From assembly GCF_963678635.1 (NCBI RefSeq), contig NC_087064.1:20880509-20944508 (forward strand): a DNA stretch of 64,000 bases, given 5' to 3'. Source of the DNA: Symsagittifera roscoffensis (Eukaryota; Xenacoelomorpha; Acoela; Convolutidae). The notes beneath the pieces were generated by a model, which made no database searches, had not been told where the DNA came from, and was given only the letters and a program-made list of their open reading frames with translations. This document shows positions 23,257-31,582 of this stretch, one piece after another (the first letter of the stretch is position 1; the number at the start of each line of letters is the position of its first letter). A program made the translations under genes and the position numbers.

Positions 23257-25062
23257 TTAGTCGTCGGGGAAAAAACCGTGGGGGAAGATGTCGTGGATGA
23301 GATCGGAATTTGTTAGTAGTTTAGCTAAGATGCGGATGATATTTTTAGTCTGAAGCAGTGGCCAAAGCAATTGAAGTGCCTTAATAGTGGTTAGTTCTTC
23401 TGTGCCAACTGCAAACTCATAAGGTGTGTTTTGGATTAGATTATATAATTTGTGATTGAATTTAGTGTTGTGGATGAATTCTAAAATTGGGATTTCTATA
23501 GGTTGTACAAACTCGTGCGGGATAAGGAAGGGTCGGGATTCTTCGGCGTTGAAGGTCTTGGTGATGGGACAGAAGATGTACATTTGGGTTATGGGATCAT
23601 AATTGCGAAGAATACCATGAAGGTTAGTATCTTTAATGCAATATGTGAAATTTAGGAAAAATGGTGAAGTGTATTTGGAATTAATGAATTGAAAACGATG
23701 GTGTGGTTGTCTAGAGGGTGTGTGTAGGTCAAAGTGATTTTGGATGAAGCGATAATAACTATATGTGTGGGTTTGTTTAGTGCGCAACATAATATCGTGT
23801 GAGCAGTGTAAATCTCTTTCGTGTGGTGCAAGGAAATGAAAGGTTAGTGAAAATATTTGGAAGCGTTCTTTAAAACTTTCGTATGCTTGTGTGTCTGTTA
23901 GTGCTTCTGAAATAATGTGATCAAACTTTCGAACGAAGATGTTTAGTGTAAATATATATGGTGTCTTGATGAAAAATTTCTCGGTAATTTGTGGATTAGC
24001 GAAGCGATCGTCGTCTAAGAATTGATCTTGGTTAGCTCTGATGATGTTGTGATCATAGTATTCGAGTGTATATTCGTTAGCTCTAGGTGCAGTGTGTGTT
24101 TTTAGTGATTTTTTATATCCAACGTAAGTAAATTGTCTAGCGGTTAGTGGTGTAGTGAGTCGATATAGCATGTCCGTATTTCGCTCTATATCGATGTGAG
24201 TGTTAGATAAAGGTAAGCAAAGAGGGTTAGTAAAATGATAATATGAGGTCCAAGAGAGAGTGGGCATTAAAACGTATTCATCTACAAAGTTGCGTGTTTC
24301 GTTAGTGTCGTGGGGGGTGTTTAAGGTGTATTGTGGGAATGAGGGTAAGGTGATGGCTAAAAATTCTTTTGTGTTAGTATGCTTGGGGTGGTTGATGTAT
24401 TCACGGGCTGTTCCTGGTTTTGCTGGGAAAGGATGGTTGGGGAACTTTCTTTTAAAAGTGCGGTAAGCTCTATTAGTGTTGAGTGAAGATTCAGTTGATG
24501 TGGATGATGGTGCTAATGATTCAGTATAATTTGAAGAGGGTGTAGGGGTAGGGGGGTTGGATGAATTTATTGTGGAGGAGATTTGGTTTATTGTTGGGGT
24601 ATGGAGGTGGTAGGGTTGTTGTTGAAGGGTAATAAAATTATCTAGCTCTGGGGAGATTCGGGGGGTGTCTGGAGAATGAGATGATTGGTCAGAATGAAAT
24701 GAGGAGTAGGTTGGGGTAACTTGGGAAGCATAAGAGGGTGTGGAAGTGATTGGGTCAGGGTTATTGGATAATATGGGTTGAAAAGGGGGTTGAGAAAAAT
24801 TAGAAGAGTTATGAAAATTATTGGATGGGGATGGTTCTGAGTCGGCAAATTCATCGGGGGTTTCAATATTCGGGTTATTGAGTTGTGAGATGGAATATAA
24901 AACTGAGATGTGTGAATTAGTGTCGGAATTCATGCCTGATGTTACATTACTAGATGGAAAATCGGGTGGCGGAAAAGCAAAAAGTGGTATTATTGGGATT
25001 GGAGAGGTAAGATTGGTTGGGTGGGAATTTGATCGGTGTAGTGATCCAAGTTGGCGGCTCAT
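23257..25062 (-). CDS. 601-aa orphan ORF of the complete element (last gene before the 3' LTR)
   Basis: The frame is intact from ATG to TAA. Its start overlaps the stop of the env-like frame as ATGA (25059-25062), which suggests coupled termination-reinitiation. About the first 200 residues are rich in Ser, Pro, Thr and Asn and probably disordered. The remaining 400 look folded, rich in aromatic residues, His and Leu, with a hydrophobic C-terminal third. I see no signal peptide, no convincing membrane span and no motif I recognise. The stop is followed at once by a CAG/GTAAGT donor. It could be an accessory or regulatory protein of the element, or a structural protein carried from a viral ancestor. 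Function unknown. Confidence 0.75.
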   Translation of the reverse strand: MSRQLGSLHRSNSHPTNLTSPIPIIPLFAFPPPDFPSSNVTSGMNSDTNSHISVLYSISQLNNPNIETPDEFADSEPSPSNNFHNSSNFSQPPFQPILSNNPDPITSTPSYASQVTPTYSSFHSDQSSHSPDTPRISPELDNFITLQQQPYHLHTPTINQISSTINSSNPPTPTPSSNYTESLAPSSTSTESSLNTNRAYRTFKRKFPNHPFPAKPGTAREYINHPKHTNTKEFLAITLPSFPQYTLNTPHDTNETRNFVDEYVLMPTLSWTSYYHFTNPLCLPLSNTHIDIERNTDMLYRLTTPLTARQFTYVGYKKSLKTHTAPRANEYTLEYYDHNIIRANQDQFLDDDRFANPQITEKFFIKTPYIFTLNIFVRKFDHIISEALTDTQAYESFKERFQIFSLTFHFLAPHERDLHCSHDIMLRTKQTHTYSYYRFIQNHFDLHTPSRQPHHRFQFINSKYTSPFFLNFTYCIKDTNLHGILRNYDPITQMYIFCPITKTFNAEESRPFLIPHEFVQPIEIPILEFIHNTKFNHKLYNLIQNTPYEFAVGTEELTTIKALQLLWPLLQTKNIIRILAKLLTNSDLIHDIFPHGFFPDD

Positions 25063-26306
25063 CGTGGGCTAAAAAAATGATTATTTTGAGACTGAAAAGC
25101 GGTGATATGGGGTTGTTCAATAATTTGTTCATAAGTATTATCATCTTGTGACTGGTGTGTCATTATATGTTGGATGGGACTTTGTGATGTGGTGAGTCGA
25201 AAATTTGGATTATGTGTGATGGCTAAATTTCGAAAATTTCGTGGGACTAGGGATAGTGGATGGTTATTTGGTAGGGGTGGTAATTGTGGTGCCGTTGGCG
25301 TTATGTCTACATTGTTATGTTCTTCGTCGTATGTATTTTGTCGTGTTGCTATTTTTGTGTTATATTCTTTTATTTGTGCGTCTAAAAGAATTTTGTTTAT
25401 AGATGTAGAAAAGATTCCAAAAAATTCTGCAAAGAGTATGCGTGCTACGCTTGCTTGTCTGTTTACTTGTGTGTGTATAGCACATGTGTTGTAGATTCCT
25501 TTTAAAAGTGAGAAAAGAAATCCAATAAAGTTAAACATTGCGTATAAAATAGTCAATTTTTCTAAGATGTAGTAGGGCCATCCTAGAAAATCGAGGATCT
25601 CATTTTTGAGTGTAACAAAGCTAAAAATGTTAATTGGTGATATATCTTGGGGACGGTATTTTTCACCGTTTAGATATATATAATCTTTAATGTCTTTAAA
25701 ATATCCGCTATAGTCTTGCGTGTAGATATCGGCAAATCCTGCGGTTTCCGCAAGTTTGCGTAAATTTTGGTCTATTGATTGTCTTTGTATAGTGTCCATT
25801 TGTGTTAATAATTCTTGGAATTGTTGTGTTCTAATGTGATGTTGAATATCTGATTTTGAATAGATTCCTATTGATTGTAAGTCTATATTTGGGTTTCGAG
25901 CAATAGCGCGAATGCTTTCTGGTGAAAATTTTTTGAGTGATTGCATTAATGTGGGATATGGAGTGAGAAGATAATATTTATTTTCATCAGGGTTTAGTTG
26001 TACTACATTGTGGCTGTTTTCTGATCCACATGGGACTGCGGTATCCCAGAAATAGGTTCTTCGTGAAAGTGTATCCACGAAATGTACTTTATTCTTATAA
26101 AAGATAGGGATTCTTTTATAACATCGTTTATCTTCAAAAACGTATAGTGGTGATACTTTTTTAGTACAAGTATAAAACCATAAGATGTTTCCTTCATAGT
26201 CTAAAAAATTTGATCTATTTCCAGATAATAAGTATCCTGCATAGGGTATTTTTAATACTGCTAGTGCAAGTGATTGTAATATTTGTGTTCGTTCTAATTC
26301 GCATAG
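25059..26306 (-). pseudogene. Env-like glycoprotein, C-terminal part (transmembrane segment and tail)
   Basis: These 415 codons are in the same frame as the upstream glycoprotein frame and are separated from it only by one TAA at 26307-26309. No ATG opens this part, so it is the rest of one interrupted protein of about 872 codons. It contains further Cys residues, heptad-like stretches (LLTQMDTIQRQ region) and one strong hydrophobic segment (about residues 251-273, LTILYAMFNFIGFLFSLL) that would anchor the protein. A Ser/Pro/Asn-rich cytoplasmic tail of about 140 residues follows. It ends in TGA, overlapping the start of the 601-aa ORF. Confidence 0.75.
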
Positions 26307-27677
26307 TTAGTGTAGTGTTTCTAATTCGGAGAGTGACATTTCTTGAAAAATTCGGCTAATTGTATAATCTAGTTTCATATCTAAATGAATATCATAGTGG
26401 ATATTACCGAAATATGTAGTATTCATTAGTGATAATTCTTGTAAGCGTGTGCTTCTGGTGTCATGGGGTTTTAGATGTCCACCAGGTTGTCCGTTGCTTT
26501 TTTCAAAATTAACTGGTATATAGGATGTTCCTTCGTTTGGAGGATGACCTGTGGCATATGGGTCAAGTTTTATTTTTCCAGTGGTCATGTCGAATCCTTT
26601 TTCGTATTCAACTAATATTTCAGAGTATTGTGTTCTGTGAAGTGGATTCCTGTATTTACATGCAAGTTCTGTTTCTTGATATATTTGAAAACGTGTCAAT
26701 TTATTTTCTATATTGTGTATGTTTCTAAAATTAGTACTTTGTTTTCGTGATGGATGTACTTGTTCATATGGAATTGATTGTATAAAGTATTTTTCGTGAA
26801 ATTTTATCATACGAGCGTGTATTCTTGCTACTTGAAATGTTGTACATGTATCTTCGGGGAACCAAACAATTGTTGCTTGTGTTCTCGTTGTAGGGTCGCA
26901 ATAACCTTGATCATTTTTACAAGGTAATCGGATTCCTTGATAGATCATTGTATTATCTGATAAATCTCGTGTTAGTTGTATTTTTTCGAGTTGTATTTTC
27001 CAATCGAAAAACATTATTTCTTGGTATCCTTTATTTTTTGTGTCTGCTTTGCAGTTTGATGGGTTATTTATACCAATGTGTGGTATCCAATGTTTATCGT
27101 GTAGGTCATAGGTTAATCGTCCGTGTGCGCCGTTATACGGGTATTTTTCGTCTAGTTTTATATGTCCTTGGTGTCTTTCAAGTTGTGATTGATGTACAGA
27201 GTCTGAAAAAACTTGAAAGTTAACTAACTTTCTTTCGGAGTTTTTATTTTGTGTGATGTTTAGTCTAAGTAATTCATTTTTACAATCGTCGGGATTGAGA
27301 TGTAAAAGACGTTCTATATTACTCTGATAGAATGATTCATGGTCAAGTCGGTTTTTGTTTCCGTTCGAGACTTGTGAACAATTTACTTTCTTTTCGGAAA
27401 ATGTTGCTGTGAATTTATAACCTGTAACTGTTGTTGCTCGGGCTTTTGAATAGAGTGTTGCTATTACATTTGTGGTTTCTATAGTTTGTGGTTCTGTTTC
27501 ACATTGTGATACTTGATTTATTGCATATTTGTGTAGTGTTTTTTGTTCATTTTCTTCACAGTCGTAATGTGTTACTAATAAATCTTGTGGTCCTGTACGA
27601 GGGGAAGGGTTTATGTTTTGATTTGAGATTACTAGAAAAAGGAGTTGGAGAAAAATTAATAATTTTAGAATATACAT
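26307..27677 (-). CDS. Env-like glycoprotein, N-terminal part (456 codons, ends at a premature TAA)
   Basis: It starts at ATG with a clear signal peptide (MYILKLLIFLQLLFLVIS). The ectodomain is Cys-rich with several N-X-S/T sites (for example NCSQ, NITQ, NTTY). A Y-D-C motif lies shortly after the signal peptide, with paired Cys spacing beyond it. By eye this recalls glycoproteins of chuvirus-like negative-strand RNA viruses and the env genes some invertebrate retroelements acquired from them. I cannot test this here. The start overlaps the end of the upstream P/S/T-rich frame by 13 nt. The frame stops at TAA (26307-26309) but is open again for 415 codons beyond it. It would act at the cell surface or in particles. 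Confidence 0.75.
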   Translation of the reverse strand: MYILKLLIFLQLLFLVISNQNINPSPRTGPQDLLVTHYDCEENEQKTLHKYAINQVSQCETEPQTIETTNVIATLYSKARATTVTGYKFTATFSEKKVNCSQVSNGNKNRLDHESFYQSNIERLLHLNPDDCKNELLRLNITQNKNSERKLVNFQVFSDSVHQSQLERHQGHIKLDEKYPYNGAHGRLTYDLHDKHWIPHIGINNPSNCKADTKNKGYQEIMFFDWKIQLEKIQLTRDLSDNTMIYQGIRLPCKNDQGYCDPTTRTQATIVWFPEDTCTTFQVARIHARMIKFHEKYFIQSIPYEQVHPSRKQSTNFRNIHNIENKLTRFQIYQETELACKYRNPLHRTQYSEILVEYEKGFDMTTGKIKLDPYATGHPPNEGTSYIPVNFEKSNGQPGGHLKPHDTRSTRLQELSLMNTTYFGNIHYDIHLDMKLDYTISRIFQEMSLSELETLH

Positions 27678-28801
27678 GTGTATGATAATCCTGAGTATGG
27701 ATTATAAAATGTAATGTAGCCAATTGTGTTTTTGGTATATCTGTCGTATTTGTATATTACTTCAGTAGTTATAAACGGTGGTGGTAGTGATTGAGCTGTT
27801 ATGTTAGGTGGGTTTAATGGGTAGGGATGTTGGGTAATATTGTTTAACTTAACTGTGATTTCAAACTTTAATTGTAAACTGTTTTGTTGGAGTATTTGAA
27901 TATTGTGATCACGGATATCGTTGTGAATATCTTGGCGATATTGTAATCTATTAAGTGCCCAGTTATGAAGGCGGTTACTTTCTTGATGTTGTCCAAATAA
28001 TGGTGGAGGTGCTGTAAATGTATTCCAATCTAGTCTTAAAGGAATATTTATTGATGATTGTTCTCGATATCTGGCGTCGAGATTATTTGGAAAATTTAAG
28101 TTAAAAGGTGGTGGTGAAATCTGGCTTATTGATGGTGTTGATGGTAGTGATAATGTTTCTGGTAGTGATGAGGATGTTGTTGTATCCGTAGAAATATCTA
28201 TTGGATTATTGACTAAATTTAATTCACCTTGTGTAAATGAATGTGTTGTCCAATATGGTAGTCGTGATGCCTGGTTTGGGGGGTTAAAGGGATTTTCACG
28301 TATTTGTTCAGATGTTGGTGTTGAACCTAAGTAATCTGATGGTAGGCTTGAGGTGCTACGTTGTGAAAGAAGCGTAGGGGTTTCTGGTAATATACCAATG
28401 GGGTTTTCTGGAGTGTTTTGTGATGGGGATTGAGGTATATCAAAATGAACTCGGGGAGTTTGAAAATTTCTGTTTCGTCGAGGATGTACAATTTGTCTAT
28501 TTATTTCGACTGTATTTTGGTTTTGACTAGGATTTCTTATTCTACTTAGTTCTTGTGGTAGTGTTGGGTATAGGTTATATGTTGGTTCGCTTAGAGGTGC
28601 TTGTCGTTGAACTGGTTCTAGTGGTTCTGATAAACGAGCATGTCGTTCTTCAAAAGTGTATGGATTGTCTTGAAAAGAAATTCGTGTAGATGTTTGAGGA
28701 TTTTGAGTAGTTGAAGGTGGTGTTGGGTTATCTTGGGATGATGTCGGTGAAGACTGATTCTGTGACTGTTGGGTAGCAATTTTTGATGGATTTTTGAATT
28801 G
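27665..28801 (-). CDS. 378-codon P/S/T/N/Q-rich open frame without any Met codon
   Basis: Checked codon by codon, this frame is open from just after a TAA (28804-28802) to TAA at 27665-27667 and contains no ATG. The composition is rich in Pro, Ser, Thr, Asn and Gln in the first two thirds (disordered or mucin-like). A more ordered C-terminal part contains an RLDWNTFTAPPP segment and charged stretches. It has no signal peptide of its own. It lies between two tiny membrane ORFs and env and overlaps the env start by 13 nt. Being this long and open it is probably coding, expressed as a spliced exon (possible acceptor ACCCAACAG at about 28763-28771) or by a recoding event. Its role may be as a leader or stalk of the env product. 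Unknown family. Confidence 0.6.
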   Translation of the reverse strand, partial: QFKNPSKIATQQSQNQSSPTSSQDNPTPPSTTQNPQTSTRISFQDNPYTFEERHARLSEPLEPVQRQAPLSEPTYNLYPTLPQELSRIRNPSQNQNTVEINRQIVHPRRNRNFQTPRVHFDIPQSPSQNTPENPIGILPETPTLLSQRSTSSLPSDYLGSTPTSEQIRENPFNPPNQASRLPYWTTHSFTQGELNLVNNPIDISTDTTTSSSLPETLSLPSTPSISQISPPPFNLNFPNNLDARYREQSSINIPLRLDWNTFTAPPPLFGQHQESNRLHNWALNRLQYRQDIHNDIRDHNIQILQQNSLQLKFEITVKLNNITQHPYPLNPPNITAQSLPPPFITTEVIYKYDRYTKNTIGYITFYNPYSGLSYTCIF

Positions 28802-28806
28802 TTACT

Positions 28807-28995
28807 TTAGTGGGAAGGTTTATGTTTATTATAATATTCTTCCAAAAAAATAATTAGAAAAATTGTTGCTAGGGCAAATGTGATGATTGCTTTCTTTATA
28901 CATTTGCATATTGTCAAAATGAGGGATGATAAAAATGTTATGAAAATTACAAACAATAAAAAAATATCAGTTATACTGAAAATTGTTCGTATCAT
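28807..28995 (-). CDS. Small hydrophobic ORF 2 (62 aa)
   Basis: ATG to TAA. Two hydrophobic stretches (about residues 10-30 and 36-52) are separated by a short CKCIKK basic/cysteine segment, and the tail is polar. This is the layout of a tiny two-span membrane protein. It stands 36 nt downstream of the other small ORF and directly before the Met-less frame. Comparison with viral viroporin-like proteins is by layout only. AT-rich DNA can give hydrophobic frames by chance. Confidence 0.4.
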   Translation of the reverse strand: MIRTIFSITDIFLLFVIFITFLSSLILTICKCIKKAIITFALATIFLIIFLEEYYNKHKPSH

Positions 28996-29031
28996 TTAGA
29001 CAAGTTGTATAAATCGTACCTGTGGATATAA

Positions 29032-29223
29032 TCAAGGGTTTTGGAAAGTTGGAGGAATAGTTCGAGTATAGTGTAGAAAATTAAAAAAAATGTTACAAAA
29101 AATGATTAGGATTATTAGAAAAGATTCAAGTATATCAAAAAGAAATATTATAAAGGTTTCAAGTATTGTAAAAAAATGCTTAAGATTTATGAGTATTTGA
29201 GTAACTGATTGAGAGAAGAGCAT
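29032..29223 (-). CDS. Small hydrophobic ORF 1 (63 aa)
   Basis: ATG to TAG. The frame is almost wholly hydrophobic (Phe, Ile, Leu) from about residue 15 to 50, with a short polar C-terminus. It sits between integrase and the second small ORF. It may be a membrane accessory protein or a chance frame in T-rich sequence. No homologue is recognised. Confidence 0.35.
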   Translation of the reverse strand: MLFSQSVTQILINLKHFFTILETFIIFLFDILESFLIILIIFCNIFFNFLHYTRTIPPTFQNP

Positions 29224-29821
29224 TTAAGAAATGATCTCTTGGTCGAATATTTTTTGCTGTTTGAGGCGATTTTCAAGTGTGGTCGGATTATTTATTAGTT
29301 TTTTGACAAGTGGGTTGAGTTTTGTAAAAAATTGTTGGGGGCAATTTTCATGGTGATCGGGAGGTCGTCTTTTTCTTTCTTTTTGTTTGTCAAATGATCC
29401 GGGGTATGGTGAGATTTTTATACTTTAGGCTAATTAAAATGTTCATTTTGTTACTTTAGGCTAAGTTAACAAATTTGTTTTGGGGGTATTCGTGGTCTGA
29501 GTTGGGGAAATATTGTTGATCTTTGGGTTATTAGATAAGGGAGGGGTATGGTATTATGGTGATATTTATTTTAGTTGTCAAGTTGGAGTGGTTTGCTTAT
29601 TTTTGACCTGGAGGTCGTAAAGTTATAGTTATAGATGTGCCTGGAGTTCTATATTATTCGTCTAATTGGTCTTAGTTTGAGTTAGAGAAAGTGACGGATT
29701 GGATGAATCCTATTGGTCTATTTTGAACTAGAATTATTGCGTACTTGTCAGCATGTTATTTTGAAAAATGTAAATGAAAAATGTTTCGGAGGTTTCAAGG
29801 TTGTGAAGTATAATGTTAAAA
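29224..29821 (-). other. Non-coding gap between integrase and the small ORFs
   Basis: No frame is supported. A short direct repeat TTACTTTAGGCTAA occurs near 29420 and 29450. Nothing else was recognised. Confidence 0.4.
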
Positions 29822-31582
29822 TTACTTTTGAAATTCCACTTTCTTTAAAATTTTAGATTGGGGGATGAATATTTTATAGTTTTTACGTGGTTGATTTCGG
29901 AGTCTTGTTGTTTTTCGATTTTCTGATTTGTCGATCTGTTCTTGGGGTATTATTTGTTCGGTCATTTTTCTATTTTTTCTTTGTTTTGGGGATTCTTTAT
30001 GGTTTTGTGTATTGTTTTTGGTGGCGGTTGGTTTTGTGTTTTGATTTTCGGTGGGGTTATCATTTTGTTCTGTGTTTTTCAGATGTGGTTCATTTTGAAT
30101 GATTTTTAATCCTGTGAAAGAATATAATTGAGTTAATTCGCGGAGTGCGTATTCTTTTGGGTAATAAGGTAATAGGTTGTTTCGATGTTGAACGATTTCT
30201 TTTTTGTTTGAGTCGGTAATTTTATATGTGACCTCAGTGGGTCTTGCAATTATTTGGTATGGTCCTTTTCGAAGGGGTTGTAATTTTTTAGAAATTCCCT
30301 TTTGAGTATTAAAATTAGGTATTAAAACAAATGTTCCAATTTTTAATTCGGAGGCTGGTGTAAAACGTGAATTGATTTGTTCATTAATGTTTTGTCTTTG
30401 TAATAACTTTTTTGTTATTTTTTGATAAATTTCATTGTGTTTTTTATCTCTATTTAGAATCCATTCGGTGTGTGTACCGGAGGCTAGTTTAAGAATTTGT
30501 GGGTGATGAAAATGATCTTCATCGTGTGTATGTAAAGGTAGGTTATAACAAATTGAGTCTTTATTTGGTTGACAATAACCTTGTGCGTTTTTATGAGAAT
30601 TTGCTGTAAACATTATTGGTTTGCGTGGCTTTTGGTTAAAAACCATTTCGTATGGTGACATTCCTAAAGTTGTCGTAATTTGTGAATTATATGCTAAGGG
30701 AAATAATTTTACATCTGCTGACCATTCGGTATATTTTGTATCATTTCCGTTGATGATACATCTAAGATATTCTTGTAATGAACGGTTCATACCTTCGACT
30801 AAGCCGTTTGTCCAAGGTGCATGAGATGTACGTGGTTTGTGTTTAATGTTATATAAATGACATAGTGTGATAATTTCATTATTTATGAATTCTGTACCGT
30901 TGTCTGTAACTAAAATTTCTGGTAGTCCGAATTTTGCTATCCAGTGTTCATAGAGTGTTGTGTAAGCGTAATAAGCGTTACAATGTGGTACTGGGTTAAG
31001 TGCTACATAATGTGTAAATGCGTCAACAATTACCATAATGTAGGAGTTTCCTTCGGATGAGGGTGAAATTGGTCCTTTGGTATCAAATGAGATACGATGA
31101 TTAAAGTACAAACTTTGTCCTTTAAAATCTTGTTTTTGTGCTATTTGTTTTTGATTTGGGTAAGGTTTATTTAGTTGACATACTATACAATCATTGCATA
31201 GTACTTTTATCCAAATTGGTGCATTTGGGAAGTAAAAATTTTGTATAAAATTTGAATATGTTTTTTCTGATCCAGAGTGTCCTTTAATATTTTGTGTATG
31301 TGAAATATTAAAAGCTATAAGAATCATACTTAAAGGGAGACAGGGAACTGTAGATTCATTCAGGTTATACTCTAAAAGGTCTGTATTTTCGTTAATTGTT
31401 GTGTTGTTAAATTTGCGAAAGTATCGGAGGAGTGTTTTGTTTCCTAGAATGGTTGAATCTGCCTTGACAGGTTTAGTTTTATATTTGTGCCATGATTTTA
31501 GTTGTCTAATTATCGGGTCAAGATTTTGATATTGTTTCAGTGTTGAAATTGTAATTGTTTCTGTTGGAGGGAGAAAAATATT
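29822..31582 (-). CDS. Integrase (C-terminal pol frame, -1 relative to RT-RNase H)
   Basis: The frame opens after a TGA at 31583-31585 and runs 586 codons to TAA. The first ATG is codon 86. An HHCC zinc-binding region lies near residues 92-135 (SHTQN, GHSGSE, CNDCIVC). The catalytic triad is complete: D167 in FDTKGP, D227 in VTDNGTEF and E263 in GLVEGMNRS, with the D-D-35-E spacing of retroviral integrases. A GPY/F-like module follows (RKGPYQII, then HRNNLLPYYP), then a Lys/Asn-rich tail. The protein would join element ends to host DNA in the nucleus. This frame looks intact, but it must be reached by a -1 frameshift from the upstream frame or by its own initiation. Confidence 0.92.
   Translation of the reverse strand, partial: NIFLPPTETITISTLKQYQNLDPIIRQLKSWHKYKTKPVKADSTILGNKTLLRYFRKFNNTTINENTDLLEYNLNESTVPCLPLSMILIAFNISHTQNIKGHSGSEKTYSNFIQNFYFPNAPIWIKVLCNDCIVCQLNKPYPNQKQIAQKQDFKGQSLYFNHRISFDTKGPISPSSEGNSYIMVIVDAFTHYVALNPVPHCNAYYAYTTLYEHWIAKFGLPEILVTDNGTEFINNEIITLCHLYNIKHKPRTSHAPWTNGLVEGMNRSLQEYLRCIINGNDTKYTEWSADVKLFPLAYNSQITTTLGMSPYEMVFNQKPRKPIMFTANSHKNAQGYCQPNKDSICYNLPLHTHDEDHFHHPQILKLASGTHTEWILNRDKKHNEIYQKITKKLLQRQNINEQINSRFTPASELKIGTFVLIPNFNTQKGISKKLQPLRKGPYQIIARPTEVTYKITDSNKKEIVQHRNNLLPYYPKEYALRELTQLYSFTGLKIIQNEPHLKNTEQNDNPTENQNTKPTATKNNTQNHKESPKQRKNRKMTEQIIPQEQIDKSENRKTTRLRNQPRKNYKIFIPQSKILKKVEFQK

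Noticed and set aside
24260..27223. Plus-strand frames of 65-106 codons within 24.2-27.7 kb
   Set aside because: They are antisense shadows of the env-like and 601-aa frames.
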